From positions 2,274,857-2,338,856 of the forward strand of contig NC_016047.1 of the NCBI RefSeq assembly GCF_000227465.1: DNA of 64,000 nucleotides, written 5' to 3'. Positions 56,272 to 64,000 of this stretch are shown in pieces (positions within the stretch are counted from its first letter, which is position 1; every line of letters begins with the position of its first letter). The notes under the pieces were generated by a model, which ran no database searches, was not told the DNA's origin, and saw only the letters and a list, made by a program, of their open reading frames with translations. The position numbers and the translations under genes were made by a program. Origin of the DNA: Bacillus spizizenii TU-B-10. Its GTDB lineage: Bacteria; Bacillota; Bacilli; Bacillales; Bacillaceae.

Positions 56272-56775
56272 TCACCCTTCCCCCTTAGGCTTTGCTTTTC
56301 CAAGATACAGGAAGCCGTCTTTTACTTCTTGCTCATAATGATCAAGAGGCGAAAGCGGCGGCGTGCCCGGGACATTGGTGCCGTCCTTTTCATAGAGTCC
56401 GTAATGGCATGGACAAAAGAATTTATTCGGATTTTTAGGATCACTATTCCAGTTCACCGTACACCCTAAATGCTTACAAATTGGCGAAAGCGCTACAATC
56501 TCATCCCCGCTTTTGAAGACCCAGGCTGATCTTGACTCTTCTGACTCATACCAGGCATCGACTTGGTTAATTTTGAAATCAAAGCGCTGCGGCTCTTTTG
56601 TCAGCTCATCTACGCTGACAACCTGAACCATGTCCTGCTTCCCTGTCGATTTTAATACCGGGTCGAGTGCAAAGCGAACCATAGGCATGAGCATACTAGC
56701 CGCCATAAAACCCCCTACGCCTGTGAGCGTATAATTCAAAAATTGACGTCTGGATATATCATGTTTTCCGCCCAT
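56272..56775 (-). CDS. qcrA: QcrA, Rieske iron-sulfur subunit
   Basis: A 167-residue protein with a Tat-like N-terminal region (SRRQFLNYTLTGVGG) and a C-terminal Rieske domain whose 2Fe-2S ligands lie in CKHLGC and CPCHYGLY. First subunit of the menaquinol:cytochrome c oxidoreductase. GAGGGGGGAG precedes the ATG and a strong promoter lies upstream. Confidence 0.94.
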   Translation of the reverse strand: MGGKHDISRRQFLNYTLTGVGGFMAASMLMPMVRFALDPVLKSTGKQDMVQVVSVDELTKEPQRFDFKINQVDAWYESEESRSAWVFKSGDEIVALSPICKHLGCTVNWNSDPKNPNKFFCPCHYGLYEKDGTNVPGTPPLSPLDHYEQEVKDGFLYLGKAKPKGEG

Positions 56776-56850
56776 AACTTCTCCCCCCTCTAGGTCACCC
56801 CTGCAAACTGACTAAAATAGAAAATATTGCAATAACTCTAGACACCCTCA

Positions 56851-56879
56851 TAATATATGAATCTCTCAGCAAGGTCAAT
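56851..56879 (-). promoter_or_regulatory. Sigma-A promoter of qcrABC
   Basis: TTGACC (56874-56879), 17-base spacer, TATTAT (56851-56856) on the minus strand. Confidence 0.8.
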
Positions 56880-56917
56880 ATAGCCAAAATATTGTTTATA
56901 AGGAAATGTAAGTGTTT

Positions 56918-57364
56918 TTATTGGATGCTCCACAACTGTAACAAAACGTTCAAAATTTCAGCAGTGCGTTCATCCAATATTTTTCTTTTTAAGGAGTCAT
57001 TTAAATGCTCTAACGGAACAGACGGTGTCACAATGATTTTGCCTAACGCATCCTCACTTTTCCAATTTTCATCAGACGTGAGCAGCACAACATGCGGAAA
57101 TTCTGATATAAGCTCTTCCCGCAAATCCTTAAGTCCTTGAACGGTTATTTCATTTCTATCAACATATGTATATGGAGGCAGTAAATATACCCGTCCCTTT
57201 AACTGCCTTTCCAGTTCTTCTGACAGAAGCTGCGTGAATTCTCCTTTCTCCGCCGCCATTTTGAAATGGTCGCCTACCTTTATGTTAATTAATGGAATGA
57301 CAGCGGTATCAATGTAATCCTTAGCTTGTAAATAGTCCTTGGCATCAGTCATTCTCCACCTCAT
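56918..57364 (-). CDS. ypiF: YpiF, DUF2487 protein
   Basis: A 148-residue soluble protein of unknown function, starting MRWRMTDAKDYL with GGGGGAG upstream. It lies between ypiB and qcrA and may be read from the ypiA side through the weak hairpin at 57386-57412. Confidence 0.78.
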   Translation of the reverse strand: MRWRMTDAKDYLQAKDYIDTAVIPLINIKVGDHFKMAAEKGEFTQLLSEELERQLKGRVYLLPPYTYVDRNEITVQGLKDLREELISEFPHVVLLTSDENWKSEDALGKIIVTPSVPLEHLNDSLKRKILDERTAEILNVLLQLWSIQ

Positions 57365-57385
57365 CGTTCTCCCCCTTTACGACAA

Positions 57386-57412
57386 CAAGCCTTGCAATAC
57401 ACTGCAAGGCTG
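57386..57412 (-). terminator. Hairpin between ypiB and ypiF
   Basis: AGCCTTGCA/TGCAAGGCT stem followed by TGTTGT on the minus strand; a weak terminator at best. Confidence 0.5.
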
Positions 57413-57418
57413 GTCAAA

Positions 57419-57958
57419 TTATGTGAGCTGATTCAATTGGCGCGATAGTTGTTCAAATGCTTCTTTATCATGACGATCTAGCGCATCGTCAATGTCTTTT
57501 AATAATTTTTCTCTTTGGAATGTGGAAATAGCGTGCTCCAAAATTTGTTCAGCCAACCCCTGATCTTTTTTGTTCTCAAACAGATCCTTCGGAATATGAG
57601 GGTTGGATTCCAGTACTGCAGCATACTCAGGTGAGCTGTACGCTGAACGGAAATTAAGCTGGATAAACAAATCCTGCTGTTTATTTAATCTAATATCATG
57701 AAAAGATTTTTCCGCGTCGGTTGTCATGACATTCTCTTTATAGAACCGAAACGGAACTTCTTCAACACAATGTGTTGACATTATAATGCCTCTCGGGCAA
57801 AATTCTGCCTGCTCTACAAAATGAACCTTCTCCATGAGAGAATCATGGCTCATTAAGTAGTTCAAGATCCAAACGCACTCTCGGCGCTTTAACTGATAAT
57901 GGTTTAAAAACCAGCGGATAAAATCTTTTTTCTCATTGACAGAAACAGGGGTCTGCAT
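57419..57958 (-). CDS. ypiB: YpiB, UPF0302 family protein
   Basis: A 179-residue soluble protein of the UPF0302 family, with an N-terminal domain containing [13 protein letters not shown] and an IDEAL-like C-terminal segment [16 protein letters not shown]. Homologues in Firmicutes are linked to regulating cell-wall precursor synthesis, but the role in Bacillus is unproved. GAGGGAAT precedes the ATG; it follows ypiA by 71 bases. Confidence 0.8.
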   Translation of the reverse strand: MQTPVSVNEKKDFIRWFLNHYQLKRRECVWILNYLMSHDSLMEKVHFVEQAEFCPRGIIMSTHCVEEVPFRFYKENVMTTDAEKSFHDIRLNKQQDLFIQLNFRSAYSSPEYAAVLESNPHIPKDLFENKKDQGLAEQILEHAISTFQREKLLKDIDDALDRHDKEAFEQLSRQLNQLT

Positions 57959-58029
57959 GTAATTCCCTCCTCTATCGTTCGTATAATCTATATACTGATA
58001 TGTTCCACATGAATGGTGAACATTCCTGC

Positions 58030-59301
58030 TTATCTAGAAAATTCATCCTCGATTCGCAAAATCGTTTCTTCCAGCTCTTCATTGGCCCCGTCAATTTCAA
58101 GAACCTTTTTCAAAAGCGGCAGCGCTTCTTTTTGCAGGCCTTCTTCTAATAGGAAGCTTGCGTATTCGTATAAGAAATCTCTGTCCTCCCGGTAGTGAAG
58201 AAAGGCAGCCTCAAAGGATTGTTTTGCTTTCTCGTATTGCTCTAATTCGGTATATGCGCTCGCAAGATACCAATTGTATTTCGGGTCTTCTTCCCCATAA
58301 CCGCGCACCTCTTGAATAAGATCAATGATCTGTTCATAATCCTCTTCTTTATGATACACGGCAAGAAGTGTATGAAGTGCCTCGACGAAGCCCGGATCAA
58401 GTGCAAGCGCCTCCTGAAGCAGCTTTTTCCCATCTTCTGACTTCCCGATTTTTAAAGCCATTTTTGCGGCATAGAGGAAAAGCTCTTTGTTATATTCATC
58501 ATATCTGATACCCTCTTTTGCCGTTTTTAATGCCTCTTCATACATCCCTTCAGCTTCATAGCTTTTCGAAAGCGGCATATAAAGTGAAGAATAAGATGGA
58601 TCAAGCTCTTTTAAATCAGACAGCTGTTTAATAGCTGTTTTAACAAGCCCCGCCTGTAAGGCTGTAAACCCATAGCCGAAAATCGTATTAGGATCAGGAT
58701 TCTCATCAACAGCTTTCTCGTACCACGGAATGGCATCCTCAAATTCACCTGAGGCACTTAACGATTCGGCCAGTCTTTGATGGACATTAACGCCTCCGAT
58801 CTCACTCTGCTCCTCAGCCGTTGTTTTAAAATATTGAACCGCTTTTGCATAGGCTCCCTGAGTAAAGTAAAGTTCACCCAGTGCAAAATCAATAATGGGT
58901 TCATTGTCCAGAATGGACTTTGCCTGTAAAAGCTTTTGTTCACTGACTTCGAATAACCCTTGCATCTGATAAAGATCCGCCATAAGCAGCAAACTTTCCG
59001 GATATGATGGATCTGTTTCCGGAATGGTTTCCAGCACAGCGAGGGCTTTTTCTTCTTCGTCAATATCTATTAAAAGTTCAGCGTAAAAATTCGTCAGTTC
59101 TGTTTCATTTGGATATAAATCATGTAAATCACTGATCAGTGAAATCGCTTTTTCTACATTGCCCCACTCGTAATAAAGCTGGGCGGCAATGGCTTTGTCT
59201 TCATCATGGAGCTGGTTTTCAGCTTTCGAGAGAGTGTTGAGGCCTTTTTCTGTTTCACCTGCTTCAACTAATTTTATGGCTTCTTGAATCAATGTATTCA
59301 A
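58030..59301 (-). CDS. ypiA: YpiA, TPR-repeat protein
   Basis: A 423-residue protein made of about ten tetratricopeptide repeats (for example [18 protein letters not shown]), a protein-protein interaction scaffold. The start is TTG 59301 after AAAGGA; upstream in-frame codons lie between promoter and ribosome site. A partner is not evident from sequence. First gene of ypiA-ypiB(-ypiF). Confidence 0.82.
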   Translation of the reverse strand: MNTLIQEAIKLVEAGETEKGLNTLSKAENQLHDEDKAIAAQLYYEWGNVEKAISLISDLHDLYPNETELTNFYAELLIDIDEEEKALAVLETIPETDPSYPESLLLMADLYQMQGLFEVSEQKLLQAKSILDNEPIIDFALGELYFTQGAYAKAVQYFKTTAEEQSEIGGVNVHQRLAESLSASGEFEDAIPWYEKAVDENPDPNTIFGYGFTALQAGLVKTAIKQLSDLKELDPSYSSLYMPLSKSYEAEGMYEEALKTAKEGIRYDEYNKELFLYAAKMALKIGKSEDGKKLLQEALALDPGFVEALHTLLAVYHKEEDYEQIIDLIQEVRGYGEEDPKYNWYLASAYTELEQYEKAKQSFEAAFLHYREDRDFLYEYASFLLEEGLQKEALPLLKKVLEIDGANEELEETILRIEDEFSR

Positions 59302-59373
59302 ATCGGACCGGTCCTTTCTTTTCCTATAGAACATCAACCATACAAAAAAGCTTTATTTGTTCGGGTTAATCTT

Positions 59374-59402
59374 ATCATAATTCAGACGAAAGCCCCCGGC
59401 AA
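59374..59402 (-). promoter_or_regulatory. Sigma-A promoter of ypiA
   Basis: TTGCCG (59397-59402), 17-base spacer, TATGAT (59374-59379) on the minus strand. The rest of the 346-base gap 59302-59647 shows only the aroE terminator and no convincing gene. Confidence 0.6.
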
Positions 59403-59624
59403 ATAAGATGCTTGCTGTACGGCAGGGAATTATTGAGTCTTATTAGTTTACCAAAAGTTCTTGAGATAGAAAATGAAAAAAGGAAGATCGCCCTCTGTAC
59501 AGTAAAGCAGCTCTCTGACCTGCCGGCTTGTAAGTAAAGCGCATCCCCCCTTTTCGTTTTTTCTTTTCTATAAGACAAGCTATGTTTTTTGGTCTCGGAT
59601 TATGATTCTCACAGGCAATCTGCA

Positions 59625-59656
59625 CAAAAAATCCTGAAGGAAAAACTTCAGGATTT
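59625..59656 (-). terminator. Terminator of the aromatic supraoperon
   Basis: AAATCCTGAAG/CTTCAGGATTT followed by TTTTG on the minus strand, overlapping the end of aroE. Confidence 0.85.
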
Positions 59657-60934
59657 GTTTGAAAGCTTATTTAAATGCTTGAAAAAGGTTGGATAAGAAA
59701 CGTGAATGGCATCTGTCTGCTCAATTTCAATTGGCTCCTCAGTTATACAGGAAGCGATACCAAGCATCATTCCGATTCGATGATCTCCATGGCTGGACAC
59801 TGTTGCGCCGCCTTTCAGTGTTTGCTTGCCATAAACCTTCATTCCATCTGCTGTCGGTTCAATCTCAGCACCTAGCTTACGAAGCTCAGAAACCACGGTG
59901 TCAATGCGGTTTGTTTCTTTTACTTTAAGCTCTGCCGCGTCCTTAATAACGGTTGTTCCTTCCGCCTGAGTCGCAAGAAGCGCGATGATAGGGATTTCAT
60001 CAATTAAACGCGGAATGATATCTCCTCCGATTTCAACCGCTTTTAGAGATGACGTTTCTATAACCAAATCTCCATAAGGCTCCGCACTGCTGTCAGCAGA
60101 CGGTTTGATTTCAAGCTTTGCCCCCATGTTTTTAAGGACGTCAATGACACCTGTCCGAGTCGGATTTAAACCTACGTTTTTTAATATAATCTTGCTGTTT
60201 GGAACCATTGCACCCACAGCAAGGAAAAACGCCGCTGAAGAAATGTCTCCAGGAACAAAAATATCTGCAGCTGTCAATTTCTGCCCTCCTGTAATGGAAA
60301 CACTCGTTTGATCTTCAGAGAGTTTCACGCCAAAAGCAGAAAGCATCCGCTCAGTGTGGTCCCGAGATTTATGAGGCTCTGTGACGGTTGTTGTGCCCTC
60401 AGCCTGTAATCCGGCCAGCAAAACAGCAGATTTAATTTGTGCGCTTGCAACAGGTGATACATAATCAATGCCTTTTAATGAAGCGCCGCTCACTGACAGC
60501 GGTGTAAATTCTCCGCCGGCTCTGCCGTCGATTTTAGCCCCCATTTGCTTCAAAGGCTCAGTTACACGTTTCATTGGGCGCTTCGCAATGCTCTCATCTC
60601 CGGCTACCGCGCTGTAAAAAGGACGGCCCGCCAAAATGCCGAGCATGAGACGAATCGTTGTACCTGAATTTCCGACATCTAAAAGGCTTTCTGGCTCACT
60701 CAGGGAATCGATTCCATTTCCGTGAATCACTACATCGCTGCCGTTTTGCTCAATTCGAACACCCATTTTTCTAAAACAATCGATGGTGCTCAAACAATCC
60801 GCTCCCGGCAGAAAGTTTTTAACAGTTGTTGTGCCTTTCGCTAGCGCGCCAAACATGACGGAACGGTGAGAAATGGATTTATCACCAGGAATATGTATTT
60901 CTCCGTTTAAGGCCTGCACCTTTTCTCTTTTCAT
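59648..60934 (-). CDS. aroE: AroE, 3-phosphoshikimate 1-carboxyvinyltransferase (EPSP synthase)
   Basis: A 428-residue EPSP synthase (called aroE in B. subtilis, aroA in E. coli) joining shikimate 3-phosphate and PEP. Signatures: [11 protein letters not shown] near the N-terminus, [14 protein letters not shown], and [11 protein letters not shown] 60934 follows GAGGTGG, 11 bases after tyrA. Last gene of the supraoperon. Confidence 0.96.
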   Translation of the reverse strand: MKREKVQALNGEIHIPGDKSISHRSVMFGALAKGTTTVKNFLPGADCLSTIDCFRKMGVRIEQNGSDVVIHGNGIDSLSEPESLLDVGNSGTTIRLMLGILAGRPFYSAVAGDESIAKRPMKRVTEPLKQMGAKIDGRAGGEFTPLSVSGASLKGIDYVSPVASAQIKSAVLLAGLQAEGTTTVTEPHKSRDHTERMLSAFGVKLSEDQTSVSITGGQKLTAADIFVPGDISSAAFFLAVGAMVPNSKIILKNVGLNPTRTGVIDVLKNMGAKLEIKPSADSSAEPYGDLVIETSSLKAVEIGGDIIPRLIDEIPIIALLATQAEGTTVIKDAAELKVKETNRIDTVVSELRKLGAEIEPTADGMKVYGKQTLKGGATVSSHGDHRIGMMLGIASCITEEPIEIEQTDAIHVSYPTFFKHLNKLSNKS

Positions 60935-60945
60935 TATTTTCCACC

Positions 60946-62061
60946 TCAATCAGCATAAAAAGTTTCATATTCCGCCCGGGTTTCAATGCATTGTTCTGCC
61001 CGTTTGCGGTCATCATCAGACTGAAAACTGATCCTTAAAATCCCGTTAATATCTTCTCGTGTTTCAATAATGCGGATATTCGTGATACTGATGCGCTCCG
61101 CAGCTAAGATAGCCGTTATCTCGGAAATCACACCCGGATGATCGGGAACATCCACGTATAAATCGTAAAATGCAGGTATCGCGCCCTTCTGCCGAAGCGG
61201 CAGTCCGTCGCGATAATCCTTGGCCGCTTTAAAATAACGAAATAGATTTTCCGCATCTTCTTGTTCTACATATGTCCGGATCGTCTCAATTTCACGAATC
61301 CACTCTTCAAAACGGTCCAAGATTTTATCTTTATTATGTAATAGAATATCCCGCCACATTGCGGGGCTGCTCGATGCAATCCTTGTAATATCCCTAAACC
61401 CGCCGGCAGCAAAACGCTTAACAAGCGGATAAAGCTCTTCCGAATGATGGGTTTGATGAACTAGGCTTGCTGCGACAATATGCGGAAAATGGCTGATCAC
61501 ACTTGTAACGCCATCATGCTCTTCTGGTGACATTTCCACAAAATGGGCATTCGTCCCCTTCAGCAGGTTTTTCAACTGTTCTACCGCTTGTCTGTCCGTT
61601 TTCTGGCCTGGCGTTAAAATATAAAATGCATTTTCAAACAGGAATTCCTTCGCAGCGGCCACTCCTGATTTATGTGAACCCGCCATCGGATGCCCCCCGA
61701 CAAATTGGTAGCGACCAGGCAGCACTTGCTCAGCGTATCGAACCACTTTTTGCTTTGTGCTTCCTACATCGGTAATCAAAAGCTGATGTTCAATTCCTGA
61801 ATGAGCCAGCTCATCAAGCATAAGCAGGGTTTGTGCGACAGGTGTCGCAATGATTACTGTAGCTGCCTTTTTTGCACCGCTAATAAACGAATCAGCACGC
61901 TCGTCTATCACACCTAATTTTAATGCGGCTACTACCTGTTCATCAGAGATGTCGATTCCGATAATCCGTTTGCCCGGATGCTCTTTTTTGATCGCTAACG
62001 CAATCGAACCGCCTATCAATCCGAGACCGGCGAGCAATATTGTATCTTTCATTCGATTCAT
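60946..62061 (-). CDS. tyrA: TyrA, prephenate dehydrogenase
   Basis: A 371-residue enzyme oxidising prephenate to 4-hydroxyphenylpyruvate. N-terminal NAD-binding [10 protein letters not shown], substrate-site [13 protein letters not shown], and a C-terminal ACT domain (about 300-370) likely sensing tyrosine. CAGGTGATG precedes the ATG. A perfect hairpin separates it from hisC. Confidence 0.95.
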   Translation of the reverse strand: MNRMKDTILLAGLGLIGGSIALAIKKEHPGKRIIGIDISDEQVVAALKLGVIDERADSFISGAKKAATVIIATPVAQTLLMLDELAHSGIEHQLLITDVGSTKQKVVRYAEQVLPGRYQFVGGHPMAGSHKSGVAAAKEFLFENAFYILTPGQKTDRQAVEQLKNLLKGTNAHFVEMSPEEHDGVTSVISHFPHIVAASLVHQTHHSEELYPLVKRFAAGGFRDITRIASSSPAMWRDILLHNKDKILDRFEEWIREIETIRTYVEQEDAENLFRYFKAAKDYRDGLPLRQKGAIPAFYDLYVDVPDHPGVISEITAILAAERISITNIRIIETREDINGILRISFQSDDDRKRAEQCIETRAEYETFYAD

Positions 62062-62086
62062 ACGTCATCACCTGGTTTATAGACTA

Positions 62087-62111
62087 AAGAGGTGATATTT
62101 GATCACCTCTT
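62087..62111 (-). other. Intercistronic hairpin between hisC and tyrA
   Basis: AAGAGGTGAT/ATCACCTCTT, a perfect 10-bp stem with 5-base loop beginning at the hisC stop codon. The following T-run is short (CTCTTTAG), so it may be an mRNA-stability or partial-termination element rather than a full terminator. Confidence 0.6.
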
Positions 62112-63192
62112 ATAAAATTTCAGCTAAAATTGCAAGAATTTCTTCATTTTGCTCTTTTGTTCCGATCGTAATCCGGAGTGATGTCGGGAAACCTAATGCA
62201 TTTCCTGACCGGACAATATAGCCTTTTTCCAGCAGAGCCTGAAACAGTTCATCAGAAGGACGGTTAAAGTCAATTAACACAAAATTGGTCTGTGAAGGGT
62301 AGCACTTTAAACCATGAATCTTCGCAAAATCATAATATTGCTGAAGGCCTGCTTTATTTTGCTCGACACAGGAAGCAATAAACGCTTGGTCATCAAGTGC
62401 TGCGATCGCCGCAGCCTGGCCTAGACGGCTCGTATTAAATGGCTCTCTTGCCGGCTCAATCTGGCGAATCAGGTCCTCGTCAGCAATTCCATATCCGACT
62501 CTGAGCGCAGCCAGACCGTAAGCCTTTGAAAATGTCCGTAATATGATCAGATTGGAATACTTGTTTAATAACGGCACAGTTTCCGGGTAATCCTCAGCTG
62601 TTACATATTCATAATATGCTTCGTCAAGAACAACGAGGACACGAGAAGGAACGCGCTCCAGAAATGCGAGTAATTCCCCTTCTGATGTATAAGTGCCAGT
62701 CGGGTTATTCGGACTGCATATCCAAACGACTTGTGTCTGTTCGTCAATTGCTTCAAGCATGGCGTCTAAATCATGTGAGCCGTCAGGACGAAGTGCGATT
62801 TCACGAACTTCAGCGCCTTCAATGACCGCATTATGTTTATACTGCGGAAAAGTCGGAGCAGCCGTTATCGTGTTGGTTTTATCGTTTAAAAATGCCCGGC
62901 AGATGATCTGAATGATTTCATCTGAACCGTTTCCGAAAATAAGTGATGTTTCACTGACATTGAGGTGCTCACTGAGCCTTGTCCGCAAAGCGGCGCTATA
63001 CCCGTCCGGATAAAGCGCAAGCTGATGAATCTCATGCTGAAGCGCCTCTTTTGCAGCTTCTGAACAGCCGTACGGATTTTCGTTTGAAGCAAGCTTCACA
63101 ACTTTATCCAAGCCATATTCTGATTTCACTGCTTCAATCGGCTTACCAGGCTGATAAGGCTTCAGCTGTTTTAAATGTTCTTTGATACGCAA
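62110..63192 (-). CDS. hisC: HisC, histidinol-phosphate/aromatic aminotransferase
   Basis: A 360-residue PLP enzyme serving histidine synthesis and, in Bacillus, phenylalanine and tyrosine synthesis as well. [10 protein letters not shown] and the Schiff-base Lys in [16 protein letters not shown] are present. The start is TTG 63192 after TGAGGTG. Its place between trpA and tyrA fits its dual role. Confidence 0.95.
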   Translation of the reverse strand: MRIKEHLKQLKPYQPGKPIEAVKSEYGLDKVVKLASNENPYGCSEAAKEALQHEIHQLALYPDGYSAALRTRLSEHLNVSETSLIFGNGSDEIIQIICRAFLNDKTNTITAAPTFPQYKHNAVIEGAEVREIALRPDGSHDLDAMLEAIDEQTQVVWICSPNNPTGTYTSEGELLAFLERVPSRVLVVLDEAYYEYVTAEDYPETVPLLNKYSNLIILRTFSKAYGLAALRVGYGIADEDLIRQIEPAREPFNTSRLGQAAAIAALDDQAFIASCVEQNKAGLQQYYDFAKIHGLKCYPSQTNFVLIDFNRPSDELFQALLEKGYIVRSGNALGFPTSLRITIGTKEQNEEILAILAEIL

Positions 63193-63203
63193 ATCCAGTC
63201 ACC

Positions 63204-64000
63204 TCATTTTAAGCTGTACAAGCCGCCAAACGCCGTTGCGTAATCTTCAAACTCCTGCAGCGCTTGATCTCTCGTTTCAGCGCTGATGAGCCGGTCCTTT
63301 AGCTCTTCTATTTTTCTGACGAGCGCACTTCCCACTACGACACCGTCACAAATTTCATTCATCTTCATGACCTGTTCGCGGTTTGATATACCGAATCCTA
63401 CAGCAACCGGCACAGTGCTAAGATCCTTCACTGTCCGGATGAACGGATACACGGATGAATTGAACTCATTGCGGACACCGGTCACACCTAGAGAAGATAC
63501 ACAGTAGACGAAGCCCTCGGCTTGTTCAATAATGGTTTTCAAACGGCTTTCGCTTGTCGGCGCAACCAAAGAAATATACGTCACCTCATGGCTTTTGCAT
63601 TCCGCTTGAAGGCTGGCGCTTTCTTCTAATGGCAGATCCGGAACAAGCAGACCGTCAATATGATTTTCCCGCAGTAAAGCGAAAAAGTATTCTTTGTTCA
63701 ATTGTAACACAGGATTATAATACGTAAAGAGGATAATCGGAATATTCACTCCGTTTTTTTTCATTTCTCCGCCTAATTCGATTGCCTTTACGATATTCAT
63801 TCCATGATCAAGCGCCCGCTTTGAAGCACGCTGGATCACCGGACCGTCTGCAAGCGGGTCTGAGTATGCAACACCAAGCTCCAGTGCTGTGGCGCCTGCT
63901 TTTTGGAGTGACTTCGCCAGTTTAACCGAAACCTCAGGCGATGGATCTCCCGCTGTAATAAACGGGATAAACAATTTTTCTGATGCTTGAAGATCTAATT
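63204..64000 (-). CDS. trpA: TrpA, tryptophan synthase alpha chain (first codons outside window)
   Basis: The frame is open to the window edge and covers 264 residues; about three N-terminal residues are missing. It cleaves indole-3-glycerol phosphate to indole and glyceraldehyde 3-phosphate for TrpB. TIM-barrel motifs LELGVAYSDPLADGP (catalytic Asp) and VGFGISN are visible; FIPFITAGDP marks the N-terminus, with the catalytic Glu in ALELGVAYSD. Last trp gene before hisC. Confidence 0.96.
   Translation of the reverse strand, partial: LDLQASEKLFIPFITAGDPSPEVSVKLAKSLQKAGATALELGVAYSDPLADGPVIQRASKRALDHGMNIVKAIELGGEMKKNGVNIPIILFTYYNPVLQLNKEYFFALLRENHIDGLLVPDLPLEESASLQAECKSHEVTYISLVAPTSESRLKTIIEQAEGFVYCVSSLGVTGVRNEFNSSVYPFIRTVKDLSTVPVAVGFGISNREQVMKMNEICDGVVVGSALVRKIEELKDRLISAETRDQALQEFEDYATAFGGLYSLK

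Noticed and set aside
59443-59541. 33-codon minus-strand frame (MRFTYKPAGQ...) between aroE and ypiA
   Set aside because: GGGGGG touches its ATG directly, leaving no spacer, and no promoter or terminator fits it. Conservation in relatives would be needed to revive it.

Overview
The window is a 64-kb stretch of a Bacillus chromosome of the B. subtilis group. Gene order, protein lengths, RNase P RNA, the guanine riboswitch and the sporulation genes all match my memory of the degR-to-trpA segment of B. subtilis 168. Recalled 168 proteins differ from these at scattered residues, so this is probably a related strain or subspecies rather than 168 itself. No prophage, insertion sequence, CRISPR array or transferred island is visible. 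Gene names rest on recall of 168; no search was run.

Layout: (1) 1-8140: start of degR, ypzA, two RNase H-like genes (ypeP, ypdQ) around a queuosine-precursor transporter gene (ypdP), spore genes (sspL and an unnamed 48-aa gene), the exonuclease gene ypcP, the double dynamin dynA, and a 29-aa Fur-controlled gene (probably fbpC). (2) 8137-13552: bcsA-ypbQ (alkylpyrone synthesis, with bcsA frameshifted here), xpt-pbuX under a guanine riboswitch, and ypwA. (3) 13663-19137: pectin/galacturonate catabolism, kdgRKAT divergent from kduID with LacI-type operators between. (4) 19180-30900: ypvA helicase, ypsC methylase, rnpB, gpsB-ypsA, cotD, the mrfAB-type pair yprA-yprB, ypqE and small spore or hypothetical genes. 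(5) 30900-41200: recU-ponA, divergent from the ypoC-nth-dnaD group, then asnS, aspB, ypmBA. (6) 41356-52174: dinG, the pantothenate operon panBCD behind a terminated leader, and the dapB-mgsA-bshB1-bshA-cca-birA run (lysine/cell wall, methylglyoxal, bacillithiol, tRNA CCA addition, biotin). (7) 52311-64000: ypjC, ypjAB, the menaquinol:cytochrome c reductase genes qcrABC, ypiF/B/A, and the distal end of the aromatic supraoperon aroE-tyrA-hisC-trpA (trpA lacks its first three codons at the window edge).

Most of the window is ordinary core genome and I found no convincing undescribed multi-gene system. The points most worth a second look are the single-base frameshift at the 3' end of bcsA, the Fur-box/promoter/terminator unit around the 29-aa gene, an unannotated-looking 31-aa membrane peptide gene with its own promoter near 24,800, the terminated leader RNA before panB, and a hairpin shared by the convergent stop codons of sspL and ypcP.
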